Below, piece after piece: positions 28,819-36,963 of a stretch of 64,000 nt of DNA. The notes under the pieces were generated by a model. That model did no database searches. It was not told the DNA's origin and saw only the letters and a program-made list of their open reading frames with translations. The first letter of the stretch is position 1. The number at the start of each line of letters is the position of its first letter. Source of the stretch: Cellulomonas fulva (GTDB lineage: Bacteria > Actinomycetota > Actinomycetes > Actinomycetales > Cellulomonadaceae); contig NZ_JAHBOH010000002.1 in assembly GCF_018531375.1 (NCBI RefSeq), positions 611,100 to 675,099 of the forward strand, written 5' to 3'. The position numbers and the translations under genes were made by a program.

Positions 28819-29550
28819 GTGGCGGGCCGCGAGCTGCCGCCGACGTCGCCGTTCGCGGGCGACGACGGCAGCGTCGACCCCGCGGTCGCCTCGGCCCTCG
28901 CGGCGCTCGGCGCCGGCACGGGGGACCTGACGGGCGTGGTCGCGGCGCTCGCGGGCACGCGCGTGCTGGTGCCCGTGCTCGCCGAGCTCGAGGTCGCGGA
29001 CACGGTCGTCCACGACGGGCACGAGCACACGGTCGACAAGGAGGCGTCGGCCGGGATCGTCGCGCTGCGGGCGCCGGACGGCCGCACCGCGCTGCCCGTC
29101 TTCACGTCGATGGCGAGCATGACGGCATGGCGTCACGACGCGCGTCCCGTGCCCTCGGACATGGCGCGGGCCGCGCTCTCGGCGGTGCAGGAGGGCTGGG
29201 AGGTCGTCGTCGTGGACCCGGGCGGCCCGGTGACCGCGCTGCTCCCGCGCACGGCCGTGTGGGCGCTCGCCCAGCAGCAGGAGTGGCACCCCGCGGTCCG
29301 TTCCGGTGCGGTCGACCCCGCCGTGGCCCGGGCGGTGGAGCGCGCGCTCGCACCCGCGGGGGCGGTGGTCGGCGTCGAGGCGGTGCCGGGTGAGCGCGCC
29401 GAGGTGGCGGTCGTCGTGACGCTGGTCGACGGCCTCGACCAGGCCGCGCTGCAGGCCGTGGTCGCGGCCGTCAACGCCGCGCTGGCCGCCGACGAGGTGG
29501 TCGCCGAGCGGGTCGACTCCCTCGAGCTCCGGCTGCGCCGCGCGCCCTGA
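28819..29550 (+). CDS. SseB-family protein
   Basis: 243 residues with an SseB N-terminal domain: TGVVAALAGTRVLVPVL, VDKEASAGIVALRAPDGRTALPVFTS and WEVVVVDPGGPVTALLPRTAVWALAQ. The biochemical function of SseB-type proteins in actinobacteria is unknown. GTG start 2 bases after the priA stop, so co-translated with it; it commonly accompanies hisA in this lineage. It converges with the GerW-like gene, 21 bases away. Confidence 0.82.
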   Translation: MAGRELPPTSPFAGDDGSVDPAVASALAALGAGTGDLTGVVAALAGTRVLVPVLAELEVADTVVHDGHEHTVDKEASAGIVALRAPDGRTALPVFTSMASMTAWRHDARPVPSDMARAALSAVQEGWEVVVVDPGGPVTALLPRTAVWALAQQQEWHPAVRSGAVDPAVARAVERALAPAGAVVGVEAVPGERAEVAVVVTLVDGLDQAALQAVVAAVNAALAADEVVAERVDSLELRLRRAP

Positions 29551-29571
29551 CGAAGAGCTCCCCTGACGCGG

Positions 29572-30126
29572 TCAGCGGTCGGCGATGGCCTGGACGGCCG
29601 TGGAGACCGCCGTGGCGACCGCCTTGACCGCCAGCGCACCGGCGAGGGCCGTGATCGCGGTCGCCGCGACCACCTGCCCGCCGAGCACGACGCGGTTGAG
29701 GTCGACCGCGGGGCGCCAGTGCACGCCGCCAGCGTCGAGGACGTACACGCCGACGGGCTTGACCCGCACGCCGTAGCCGCCGCCACCGCCGTGACCGCCC
29801 CCGTAGCCGCCGGGGGCGCCGAGCGACGGCTCGTCCTCGTCGGCGGACGAGCCGGACGTGCCCTCCTCGGACCCACCCTCCTCGTCGACCGGACGCCAGG
29901 TCCGCCGGGCGTCGCGCCACCACCCGCGCACGTGGGCGCCGTGCGGCATCTCGCCGCCGCCCTCGCCGTCGCCCTGCCCCATGCCGGTCGCGGCCCAGAC
30001 CTTGGCGACGGGGACCACGGTCACGCCGTCGCGCTCGTAGGCCTCGCCGAACACGCGGCGGACGGTGAAGATCTCGTTCGCGGCCGTGGCGAGCCGGTCG
30101 GCGTCGAATCGAGGGACGGATGCCAT
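29572..30126 (-). CDS. GerW/YtfJ-family protein
   Basis: 184 residues of the GerW (YtfJ) family, first described as a spore protein but common in non-sporing actinobacteria. FTVRRVFGEAYERDGVTVVPVAKV opens the domain, a Gly-rich and acidic segment occupies about 60-130, and YGVRVKPVGVYVLDAGGVHWRPAVDLNRVV closes it. A hydrophobic stretch (VVAATAITALAGALAVKAVA) near the C-terminus may insert in the membrane. ATG at 30126 has AGGAGG about 5 bases upstream. It lies downstream of the protease gene in the same direction. Function unknown. Confidence 0.82.
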   Translation of the reverse strand: MASVPRFDADRLATAANEIFTVRRVFGEAYERDGVTVVPVAKVWAATGMGQGDGEGGGEMPHGAHVRGWWRDARRTWRPVDEEGGSEEGTSGSSADEDEPSLGAPGGYGGGHGGGGGYGVRVKPVGVYVLDAGGVHWRPAVDLNRVVLGGQVVAATAITALAGALAVKAVATAVSTAVQAIADR

Positions 30127-30197
30127 GGGAGCCTCCTGGTGGGACCGGACGTGCGGGATGCGCCGGCGCCCGTGAGCGCCGACGGGACTGCCGAGGA

Positions 30198-31070
30198 TCA
30201 CTGCGTGCAGGTGGGAGCGGGCGTCACCTCCGCCTCGTCGTCCAGCATGGCGCGCAACGTGCTGACCGGCACCACGAAGCTCGTCCCGTCCTCGCCCTTG
30301 GCGTACACGACGCCCACCACGCGCCCCTGGGCGTCCAGCACGGCCGAGCCCGACGAACCCGGCTCGACGACCGCGTCGGTCACCAGGACCTCGCCGAGGT
30401 TGTCGTGCAGCGGGTCCGTGGTCGCGCCGATCACGTTGCCGCGCGTCAACGTGAGCCGGCTGCCGAGCGGGTACCCCGCGACCGTCACCGACGCCCCGCG
30501 CTGCGGGTCCGTCGGGGCCAGCCCGGCGGCGGCGGGCAGCGGGTCGACGGTGCGGACGAGGGCGAGGTCGGCGATCGGCGTCGTCGAGGCCGCCTGGGCC
30601 TGCACGTCCCGGCCGTCGTAGGTGCTGATCTCGAGCGACGCGGAGTCCGCGACCACGTGGCGGTTGGTGACCAGGGTGTGGTCGTCGATCGCGAAGCCCG
30701 AGCCCGTGGACAGCGACCCGCACCCCACGTTGCGGATGCGCACCGCCATCCGCTGCGCGGCGTCGAAGCCGTCGGGGGACAGGGTCCCGACCGCCGCGGG
30801 CGTCGCGTCGGTGCCTGCGGCGGCGGACATGCTCGGGGTCGCCTCGAGCGACGTCGGGACGGCCTCCGGCAGGGGCGGCAGCACGCCGCACCCGGCGAGG
30901 CACCCGACGAGCCCGACGAGCCCGGCGAGCCCGACGAGCGCGCGCGTGGCCCGCCGCGCCGAGCGCGGGCGTGCGGCGGCGGGTTCCGCGGCGGTCGCTG
31001 CGGCGAGTGCGGTCGCTGCCGTGAGCGCGGTCGCTCGCGTCACCTCGGTCACCTCGGTCACCTTGGTCAC
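30198..31070 (-). CDS. Trypsin-like serine protease, probably a lipoprotein
   Basis: 290 residues. A hydrophobic segment (about 44-60) ends in a lipobox-like LAGC with Cys61, suggesting lipid anchoring on the outer face of the membrane. The S1 protease domain (about 105-275) has the full triad: His138 in VTNRHVVAD, Asp168 in PIADLALVRT and Ser230 in EPGSSGSAVLD. The HtrA/DegP-like fold is likely, but no PDZ domain follows. The GTG start overlaps the coiled-coil gene stop by 4 bases. The 40-residue region before the hydrophobic segment, including a VTKVTEVTEVT repeat, is long for a signal peptide, so a later start is possible. Confidence 0.82.
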   Translation of the reverse strand: MTKVTEVTEVTRATALTAATALAAATAAEPAAARPRSARRATRALVGLAGLVGLVGCLAGCGVLPPLPEAVPTSLEATPSMSAAAGTDATPAAVGTLSPDGFDAAQRMAVRIRNVGCGSLSTGSGFAIDDHTLVTNRHVVADSASLEISTYDGRDVQAQAASTTPIADLALVRTVDPLPAAAGLAPTDPQRGASVTVAGYPLGSRLTLTRGNVIGATTDPLHDNLGEVLVTDAVVEPGSSGSAVLDAQGRVVGVVYAKGEDGTSFVVPVSTLRAMLDDEAEVTPAPTCTQ

Positions 31071-31972
31071 TGCTCGAGCTCGGTCTGCAGCTGGCTGTTG
31101 GCGTCCGTCGCCTGCGCGCAGAGGTCGTCGACGTCCTGCCGGAAGCGCTCGAGCTCGTCGGGGTCGTACTCGTCGGCGGCCTCCATGTAGCCGATGAGCT
31201 GCTGCTGCCCGTCGATGCACGTCGCGAGCGCGGTCGCCACCTGCCCGGCCGCCTGCGAGACGCGCGCCTGGTAGTCGGCGAGCTGCTGCTGCGCCGCGGA
31301 GTCGTCACCGAGCTGCGCCTTCTCGTCCGCGAGCTCCGTGATCCGGTCCTGCGCGACCGTGAGCTGCTCCGTGGTCTCGGTCAGCTGGTCCTGGGCGGTG
31401 GCCAGGTCCGCCCGCGTCGTCGCGAGCCGGGACGACGAGTCCCGCGCGAGCTCCTCCCAGTCGGCGCTCGACGCCCGCCACGCGTCGGTGGTGCGCCAGA
31501 GGTAGGCCACGAGCGCGCCCGCCGCCAGCAGGACGACGACGAGGGCGACGGCGAGCACCCGTGCCGCACGTGACCGCCGGCGCGCGGGCGCCACCTGCCG
31601 ACCGCCCGTCGGCGCGCCGACCCCCGGCGCGTCGACCGTGGGTGGACCGACCCGCTCGTCGACCCCCTGATCGTCGGCACTCTGCTCGCCGATCCGCTGA
31701 TCGTCGACCCCCTGATCGTCGACCCGGTGCTCGCCGACCCCGGGGACGCCGTCCGGCAGAGCGCTCGCCGCAGAAGTCGCCGCAGGAGTCGTCGGAGCAG
31801 TCGTCGGAGCAGTCGTCGGAGCGGTCGTCGCGCCCGTCGTCGACCCCGCGACGACGGGCGGGCGGGGGACCGGGGGAGGGACCGGCGCCGGGACGCCGTC
31901 CTGCGGGCGCGCCACCCAGCCGGGGGTACCCCGGCGGTCGGTCCCGTCGGCTCGGGTGTCCTCGAGCGGCAC
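31067..31972 (-). CDS. Single-pass membrane coiled-coil protein
   Basis: 301 residues, family not recognised. Residues 1-135 are Pro/Thr/Ala- and Asp/Gln-rich, with runs of PTTA and VDDQG-type repeats, followed by a basic patch. A membrane segment lies at about 136-158 (RVLAVALVVVLLAAGALVAYLW). The outer part is a long coiled coil (about 165-245, LATAQDQLTETTEQLTVAQD) and a helical C-terminus with two Cys. It overlaps the protease gene by 4 bases, so the two are co-translated and may act together at the membrane. GTG start with TATCCT 6 bases upstream, so probably leaderless. Confidence 0.75.
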   Translation of the reverse strand: MPLEDTRADGTDRRGTPGWVARPQDGVPAPVPPPVPRPPVVAGSTTGATTAPTTAPTTAPTTPAATSAASALPDGVPGVGEHRVDDQGVDDQRIGEQSADDQGVDERVGPPTVDAPGVGAPTGGRQVAPARRRSRAARVLAVALVVVLLAAGALVAYLWRTTDAWRASSADWEELARDSSSRLATTRADLATAQDQLTETTEQLTVAQDRITELADEKAQLGDDSAAQQQLADYQARVSQAAGQVATALATCIDGQQQLIGYMEAADEYDPDELERFRQDVDDLCAQATDANSQLQTELEQ

Positions 31973-31978
31973 GGCCTC

Positions 31979-31984
31979 AGGATA
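31979..31984 (-). promoter_or_regulatory. -10 box for leaderless coiled-coil/protease operon
   Basis: On the minus strand, TATCCT lies exactly 6 bases before the GTG of the coiled-coil gene. Confidence 0.55.
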
Positions 31985-32082
31985 GGCGGGCGACGACGCG
32001 CGGTGTGCGCAGGATCACGTCGGCCTCGGCCGGACCAGGTGGCGACGAGGGCCGCCGAGGCGTCGGGAGGTCCGGGCCGCCC

Positions 32083-32490
32083 TCAGCGGACCGGACCCGT
32101 GAACTTCTCGCCGGGGCCCTCGCCCGGCGCGTCGGGGTACGGCGACGCCTCGTGGAACGCGAGCTGCAGCGACCGCAGGCCGTCGCGCAGCGAGCGTGCG
32201 TGCTGGTTGCCGATGTCCGGCGCGGACGCGGTCACGAGCGCGGCGAGCGCGGTGATCAGCTTGCGGGCCTCGTCGAGGTCCAGGTACTGCGCACCCGACC
32301 CCTGCGGGCCGTCCTCGGCGAGGCCGCACTTGACGGCCGCCGCACTCATCAGGTGCACCGCGGCGGTGACGATCACCTCGACCGCCGCGACCTCCGCGAT
32401 GTCCCGGGTGGCGGGCGTGGCGTCCATCGGCTGGGGGGTGCCGCCGTCAGCGGTCGGCTCGTCGAGGGGCTGCTCACGCTCGTCGGTCAT
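32083..32490 (-). CDS. DUF1844 family protein
   Basis: 135 residues with the short DUF1844 core AAVEVIVTAAVHLMSAAAVKCGLAE and DLDEARKLITALAAL. The family is widespread in actinobacteria, often beside infC, and has no assigned function. ATG at 32490 is preferred over one 9 bases upstream because GAGG lies about 9 bases before it. It is transcribed away from infC. The 110 bases after it hold nothing clear except the promoter of the coiled-coil gene. Confidence 0.82.
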   Translation of the reverse strand: MTDEREQPLDEPTADGGTPQPMDATPATRDIAEVAAVEVIVTAAVHLMSAAAVKCGLAEDGPQGSGAQYLDLDEARKLITALAALVTASAPDIGNQHARSLRDGLRSLQLAFHEASPYPDAPGEGPGEKFTGPVR

Positions 32491-32588
32491 GGCGCCCATC
32501 CTCGCACCGTGCGCAGGCCCGGACGACGAGGGCGTCCGCGCGCCGGTGGCGCGACGGTGGCGTGCCCGGTGCCCCGCGAGGGCTGCGG

Positions 32589-33044
32589 TCAGCCCGCCGC
32601 CGTGGCCGGTTCCTGCTCGACTCCCTGCTCGACGTCCTGCGCCTGGCAGTCGGGGCACAGGCCCCAGAACGTGACCTCGGCGGTCTCGACCGCGAAGCCC
32701 GAGGTCGAGCTCGGCGTCAGGCAGGGCGCGTGGCCGACCGTGCAGTCGACGTCCTGGACCGCCCCGCAGCCCCGGCAGACCACGTGGTGGTGGTTGTCGC
32801 CGACCCGGCGCTCGTACCGGGCAGGGTGGCCGGCGGGCTCGATGCGTCGCAGGATCCCGACCTGGGTGAGGGCGGCCAGCACGTCGTAGATCGCCTGGAC
32901 GGAGACGGACGGCATGCGCGTGCGCACGCCGCGCAGAACGTCGTCGGCACCCGCGTGGGGCGAGTCGGTGAGCGCCTGGAGCACGGCGAGGCGCGGTGCG
33001 GTGACGCGCAGGCCGCGGCTGCGCAGGAGGTCGGGGTCGTCCAT
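32589..33044 (-). CDS. Fur-family transcriptional repressor
   Basis: 151 residues. The DNA-binding winged helix is at the N-terminus (LRSRGLRVTAPRLAVLQALTD, VSVQAIYDVLAALTQVGILRR). The metal region has NHHHVVCRGCGAVQDVDC and LCPDCQ, giving the two CxxC zinc pairs typical of Fur and PerR/FurA proteins. FurA-type members sense peroxide or iron and often sit next to katG, which is absent here, so the signal is undetermined. ATG at 33044. An inverted repeat lies just upstream, suggesting autoregulation. Confidence 0.88.
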   Translation of the reverse strand: MDDPDLLRSRGLRVTAPRLAVLQALTDSPHAGADDVLRGVRTRMPSVSVQAIYDVLAALTQVGILRRIEPAGHPARYERRVGDNHHHVVCRGCGAVQDVDCTVGHAPCLTPSSTSGFAVETAEVTFWGLCPDCQAQDVEQGVEQEPATAAG

Positions 33045-33053
33045 GGGCCGACC

Positions 33054-33077
33054 GAACCATGAATTCTGGAATGGTTC
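33054..33077 (-). promoter_or_regulatory. Inverted-repeat operator upstream of the Fur-family gene
   Basis: GAACCAT (33054-33060), a 10-base AT-rich centre and ATGGTTC (33071-33077) form a perfect 7-10-7 inverted repeat starting 10 bases before the repressor ATG. On the minus strand TTGAAC can act as its -35. This layout suggests autorepression. Confidence 0.55.
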
Positions 33078-33138
33078 AAGTTTGGGTGGCTGGCGGCGTC
33101 GCGTCGGAGAGCGTTCCGGGGCTCTCCGGCGCGTCTGG

Positions 33139-33348
33139 TAGCCTTGTCCGCTGACTGACCTGTGCCATCCGTCCGCTCGCGCGGCGGTCGGCGCAGGTGC
33201 ACAAGTGGAGTCCTCTCCCACCTGGGTCCCGACAACCGGCCACGGCCGGTGACTGGGACCGGGTTCTCGGTCCGCGGGTGGCATGCCGTCCGCACACCCG
33301 GCGTGTCGTCGGGGGTGCGCGGTGCGTGCTGCGCGTCGGGTTGTGACG
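33139..33348 (+). promoter_or_regulatory. infC promoter and long 5' leader
   Basis: TAGCCT at 33139-33144 is a likely -10, with a weak TTCCGG upstream as possible -35. The transcript would carry about 275 bases of leader before infC. The leader holds several G/C-rich inverted repeats (for example around 33170-33200) and no credible gene; it ends in the hairpin at 33349. Regulation of infC-rpmI-rplT by its leader is known in other bacteria. Confidence 0.5.
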
Positions 33349-33390
33349 AGGCCTCCTCCTGTGCTCAGGACGGAGGCCTTCTTCGTTCCT
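33349..33390 (+). terminator. Attenuator-like intrinsic terminator before infC
   Basis: AGGCCTCC TCCT, a 6-base loop, then AGGA, one bulged C and GGAGGCCT form a 12-bp stem (33349-33379), followed by the T-rich TCTTCGTTCCT. It lies inside the infC leader, 35 bases before the ribosome binding site, so it is more likely an attenuator than an end terminator. Confidence 0.72.
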
Positions 33391-33424
33391 GGTGGTCGCT
33401 CACGACGAACCTGGAGGAGCACCC

Positions 33425-34471
33425 ATCAGCGAGCCCCGCATCAACGATCGGATCCGCGTCGCCGAGGTCCGCCTGGTCGGCCCTGCCGGCGAGCAGGTCG
33501 GCATCGTCCGCGTGGAAGACGCATTGCGCCTGGCCCAGGACGCCGACCTCGACCTGGTCGAGGTCGCCCCCGACGCGCGCCCGCCCGTGGTCAAGATCAT
33601 GGACTACGGCAAGTACAAGTACGAGGCCGACATGAAGGCGCGTGAGGCCCGGCGCAACCAGGCCAACACGGTCCTCAAGGAGATCCGGTTCCGGCTCAAG
33701 ATCGACCCGCACGACTACGGGACCAAGAAGGGTCACGTCGAGCGGTTCCTCGCGGCCGGCGACAAGGTCAAGGTCATGATCATGTTCCGTGGCCGCGAGC
33801 AGTCGCGCCCGGAGATGGGTGTGCGCCTGCTCCAGCGCCTCGCTGCCGACGTCGCGGAGCTGGGCTTCATCGAGAGCATGCCCAAGCAGGACGGGCGCAA
33901 CATGATCATGGTGCTCGGCCCGCACAAGAAGAAGGCCGAGCAGCGGCAGGAGCAGCGCCGCCAGGCGCAGGCCGCCGCCGCGCGTGAGGCGAACGCGACC
34001 AAGGCCGCGACGGCTCCGGCCGCCGAGGACGACGTCGAGGCCCCTGCAGTCGAGGCGCCGGCCACCGTGGTCGAGGCCCCGGCTGCCGAGGCCCCCGTGA
34101 CGGAGGCGCCGGCTGCTGAGGCTCCTGTTGCTGAGGCTCCTGTTGCCGAGGCTCCGGCTGCTGAGGCTCCTGTTGCCGAGGCTCCGGCTGCCGAGGCTCC
34201 CGCTGCTGAGGCCCCTGCCGTCGAGGCGCCCGCACCGCGTCCCGCGGCGCGCACCGCGTCGGCCCGTCCGGCTGCCGCTCCCCGGCCCACCTCGGCGCCC
34301 CGCCCCGCGGCGGCGACGAAGCCCGCCGCCGCACCGAAGCCGGCTGCCGCACCGAAGCCGGCTGCCGCGCCGAAGCCGAGCGCGACGCCCAAGCCGACCG
34401 CGGCCGCCAAGCCGGCGGCACCGCGACCGGCACCCAAGCCCCGGCCGAGCGCACCCCGCTCGTCGGACTGA
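33425..34471 (+). CDS. infC: Translation initiation factor IF-3 with long C-terminal tail
   Basis: 348 residues; IF3 binds the 30S subunit and checks start codon pairing. The start is taken as ATC at 33425, because GGAGGAG ends 5 bases before it and the conserved N-terminus ([19 protein letters not shown]) begins there. A rare start codon is the classic basis of IF3 autoregulation. The core spans residues 1 to about 175 ([51 protein letters not shown]). The remaining 170 residues are a low-complexity tail, first E-A-P-A/V repeats, then K-P-A-A-A repeats. IF3 is usually 180-230 residues, so this tail is exceptional. The repeat codons are unusually T-rich (GCT, CCT, GTT). Confidence 0.93.
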   Translation: MSEPRINDRIRVAEVRLVGPAGEQVGIVRVEDALRLAQDADLDLVEVAPDARPPVVKIMDYGKYKYEADMKAREARRNQANTVLKEIRFRLKIDPHDYGTKKGHVERFLAAGDKVKVMIMFRGREQSRPEMGVRLLQRLAADVAELGFIESMPKQDGRNMIMVLGPHKKKAEQRQEQRRQAQAAAAREANATKAATAPAAEDDVEAPAVEAPATVVEAPAAEAPVTEAPAAEAPVAEAPVAEAPAAEAPVAEAPAAEAPAAEAPAVEAPAPRPAARTASARPAAAPRPTSAPRPAAATKPAAAPKPAAAPKPAAAPKPSATPKPTAAAKPAAPRPAPKPRPSAPRSSD

Positions 34472-34561
34472 CCGACCGACCGCCGGTCCGTCCCCACGGA
34501 CCGGCCTCAGAACGAGTCGCACGAACCCGTGCGATGCGAACGACAAGGAGACACGGCAGCC

Positions 34562-34756
34562 ATGCCGAAGAACAAGACGCACTCCGGTGCCAAGAAGCGC
34601 TTCCGCGTGACGGGAACCGGCAAGGTCATGCGTGAGCAGGCCAACGGTCGACACCTGCTGGAGCACAAGTCGAGCCGTCGCACGCGCCGCATCGCCGGCG
34701 ACGTGGTCGTCTCCGCCGCCGACACCCCGAAGATCAAGAAGCTGCTCGGCAAGTGA
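34562..34756 (+). CDS. rpmI: Ribosomal protein bL35
   Basis: 64 residues, beginning [20 protein letters not shown] and ending [12 protein letters not shown], the full bL35 pattern. ATG at 34562 is preceded by AAGGAG 11 bases upstream; an in-frame start at 34529 would add residues foreign to the family. Middle gene of infC-rpmI-rplT. Confidence 0.96.
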   Translation: MPKNKTHSGAKKRFRVTGTGKVMREQANGRHLLEHKSSRRTRRIAGDVVVSAADTPKIKKLLGK

Positions 34757-34817
34757 ACCGACCGGGTGCCTCGGCACCCGGGGTCCACGCCGGCCCTAGA
34801 CCAGCAAGGAGCATCAC

Positions 34818-35201
34818 GTGGCACGCGTGAAGCGGGCGGTCAACGCCCAGAAGAAGCGTCGTTCGACCCTCGAGCGGGCCAGCGGTTACCGCGGCCAGCG
34901 CTCGCGCCTGTACCGGAAGGCGAAGGAGCAGGTCACCCACTCCCTCGTCTACTCGTACCGCGACCGCAAGGCCCGCAAGAGCGACTTCCGCAAGCTGTGG
35001 ATCCAGCGCATCAACGCTGCGGCCCGCGCGGAGGGCATGACCTACAACCGCCTCATCCAGGGCCTCAAGCTCGCGGGCATCGAGGTGGACCGTCGCGTCC
35101 TCGCGGACCTCGCGGTCAACGACGTCGCGGCATTCAACACGCTCGTGAAGGCGGCCAAGGACGCCCTTCCCGCCGACGTCAACGCCCCCAAGGCGGCGTG
35201 A
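34818..35201 (+). CDS. rplT: Ribosomal protein bL20
   Basis: 127 residues starting [19 protein letters not shown], with [21 protein letters not shown] and [24 protein letters not shown], typical of bL20, an early 50S assembly protein. GTG at 34818 has AAGGAG 6 bases upstream. Last gene of the unit; a terminator follows. Confidence 0.96.
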   Translation: MARVKRAVNAQKKRRSTLERASGYRGQRSRLYRKAKEQVTHSLVYSYRDRKARKSDFRKLWIQRINAAARAEGMTYNRLIQGLKLAGIEVDRRVLADLAVNDVAAFNTLVKAAKDALPADVNAPKAA

Positions 35202-35234
35202 CCTCCAGCGTCATCCGGGCGTAGCCCGACCGTC

Positions 35235-35273
35235 GAAGCCCCCGTCGCCGCCCCCCGCGGCGCCGGGGGCTTC
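35235..35273 (+). terminator. Terminator of infC-rpmI-rplT
   Basis: GAAGCCCCCG at 35235-35244 pairs perfectly with 35264-35273 across a 19-base loop that itself can pair. It starts 34 bases after rplT. Confidence 0.75.
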
Positions 35274-35363
35274 GCCGTCCCCGCCGCCCATCCCGCTCGG
35301 TCCTCACCCGCCTGCCGGTCCCTCCGCGTGCGCTGCTCGGCGGAGCTGCCGCAGCGGACCCGC

Positions 35364-35369
35364 GATGAT
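35364..35369 (+). promoter_or_regulatory. Possible -10 box for the rRNA methyltransferase gene
   Basis: GATGAT lies 6 bases before the GTG, the same spacing as the other leaderless starts, but the hexamer is a weaker match. Confidence 0.4.
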
Positions 35370-35375
35370 GGGGGC

Positions 35376-36245
35376 GTGGACGGACACGACCTGCTCACCA
35401 ACCCGCGGAGCGACCGGGTCAAGGCGGTGCGCGCGCTGGCCGGACGATCGGTGCGCGAGCGGCAACGACGGTTCCTCGTCGAGGGGCCGCAGGCGGTGCG
35501 CGAGGCCGTCGCCGGCTCGCGCGCACGGGTGCGGGACCTGTACCTCACGCGTGCGGGGGCGCACCGGTACGACGAGATCGTGGCCGCGGCCGCGGCGCGC
35601 GGGATCCGCACGACGATCGGCGACGACGAGGTGCTCGCGGCGATGAGCGCCGACGGGCAGGGGGTCGTGGCGGTCGCGGACCTGCTCGACCCGGACCTGG
35701 GCCACGTGCTCGAGGGCGGGCCGCGGCTCGTCGCCGTCCTCGCCCGGGTCCGTGACCCGGGCAACGCGGGGACGGTGATCCGGGCCGCCGACGCCGCGGG
35801 CGCGGGCGGGGTGGTGCTGACCACGGCGAGCGTCGACGTGCACAACCCCAAGGCGGTGCGCTCGACCGCCGGCTCGCTGTTCCACGTGCCGGTCGCGTAC
35901 GACGTCGAGCCGCGCGCGGCGGTCGAGCGGCTGCGCGCCGCGGGTCTGACGGTCCTCGCGGCCGACGGCACGGGCGAGCACGACATCGACGACCTGCTCG
36001 ACGTCGCGGGCCGGGCCCCCGCGGGCGTCCCCGACCTCGCCGCGCCCACGGCGTGGCTGTTCGGCAACGAGGCGTGGGGGCTGCCGGACGAGGACCGCGC
36101 GCTCGCGGACGCGGTGGTGCGCGTGCCGCTGCACGGCCGCGCGGAGTCGCTCAACCTCGCGACGGCCGCGACCGTGTGCCTGTACGCGAGCGCGCGGGCG
36201 CAGCGCGTCCCGGCGCAGCGGGTCCGTGCCGACGGGGGAGCGTGA
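35376..36245 (+). CDS. SpoU/TrmH-family RNA 2'-O-methyltransferase
   Basis: 289 residues. The N-terminal substrate-binding domain (about 1-105: RFLVEGPQAVREAVAGS, VRDLYLT) is followed by the knotted SPOUT methyltransferase domain: ARVRDPGNAGTVIRAADAAGAGGVVL, KAVRSTAGSLFHVPV, WLFGNEAWGLP, VRVPLHGRAESLNLATAATVCLY. Such proteins methylate 23S rRNA or tRNA riboses (RlmB or TsnR type); the site cannot be told. GTG at 35376 fits the domain start. It overlaps thpR by GTGA. Confidence 0.88.
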   Translation: MDGHDLLTNPRSDRVKAVRALAGRSVRERQRRFLVEGPQAVREAVAGSRARVRDLYLTRAGAHRYDEIVAAAAARGIRTTIGDDEVLAAMSADGQGVVAVADLLDPDLGHVLEGGPRLVAVLARVRDPGNAGTVIRAADAAGAGGVVLTTASVDVHNPKAVRSTAGSLFHVPVAYDVEPRAAVERLRAAGLTVLAADGTGEHDIDDLLDVAGRAPAGVPDLAAPTAWLFGNEAWGLPDEDRALADAVVRVPLHGRAESLNLATAATVCLYASARAQRVPAQRVRADGGA

Positions 36246-36868
36246 GGACCTTCGCGGCCGTGTGGCCGCCCGAGGAGGTGCTCGACCACCTGGACCTCGC
36301 CCTCGCGACCGCGCGCGGCGGCCCGGCGGGTCGCTCGTCGGACGTGCGCTGGTCCGCGCGCGAGACCTGGCACCTGACCACCGCCTTCTACGGCGACCTC
36401 CCCGACGCACTGGTGCCCGCGCTCGGCGAGGCGCTGGGGGAGGCGTGCGCGGACCTGCGGCCGTACCCGCTGGCGCTGCGCGGGGCCGGCGTGTTCTCGC
36501 ACCGCACGCTCTGGGTCGGGGCGGGCGGCGGTCTCGACGAGCACGCGTCCGTCACACGCGCATGCCGGGAGGTCGGCCTCGAGCTGGGGGCGCACGACGA
36601 CGGGCGCGCGCGGGACCGGCCCCACCTCACGGTCGGGCGGGCACGACCCGGCAGCGGTCCGCCGCGTCGGCGGTCGTCGCGCCCGCGGGACTCGGTGCGC
36701 GAGGCCGCGCCGGACGACCCCGTCGCGGGGCTGGTGCGCGCGCTCGCGGTGTACCGGGGACCGCAGTGGACCGTGGCCGAGGTGCGCCTGGTCGAGTCGG
36801 TCCCGGGCGCGGGGCGCGGCGGCGGGCCGCTGTACCGGACGGTCGACCGGCTTCCCTTGGGCGGCTGA
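36242..36868 (+). CDS. thpR: RNA 2',3'-cyclic phosphodiesterase (2'-5' RNA ligase family)
   Basis: 208 residues of the 2H phosphoesterase superfamily. The two catalytic HxT motifs are present: HLT in ETWHLTTAFYGDL (about residue 43) and HLT in DRPHLTVGRAR (about 128). FAAVWPPEEVLDHL at the N-terminus is typical. It opens 2',3'-cyclic phosphate ends in RNA. GTG start overlaps the methyltransferase stop, so both are coupled. Confidence 0.87.
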   Translation: MRTFAAVWPPEEVLDHLDLALATARGGPAGRSSDVRWSARETWHLTTAFYGDLPDALVPALGEALGEACADLRPYPLALRGAGVFSHRTLWVGAGGGLDEHASVTRACREVGLELGAHDDGRARDRPHLTVGRARPGSGPPRRRSSRPRDSVREAAPDDPVAGLVRALAVYRGPQWTVAEVRLVESVPGAGRGGGPLYRTVDRLPLGG

Positions 36869-36963
36869 GCCGCCGGGTCGGACCGGTGACCGCCGGTGAC
36901 CCGAGCCGTGGCCGGCCGGGAATCGGCTGGGTCCGCGGCGACGCGGCGTGCCATGCTGGGCCG

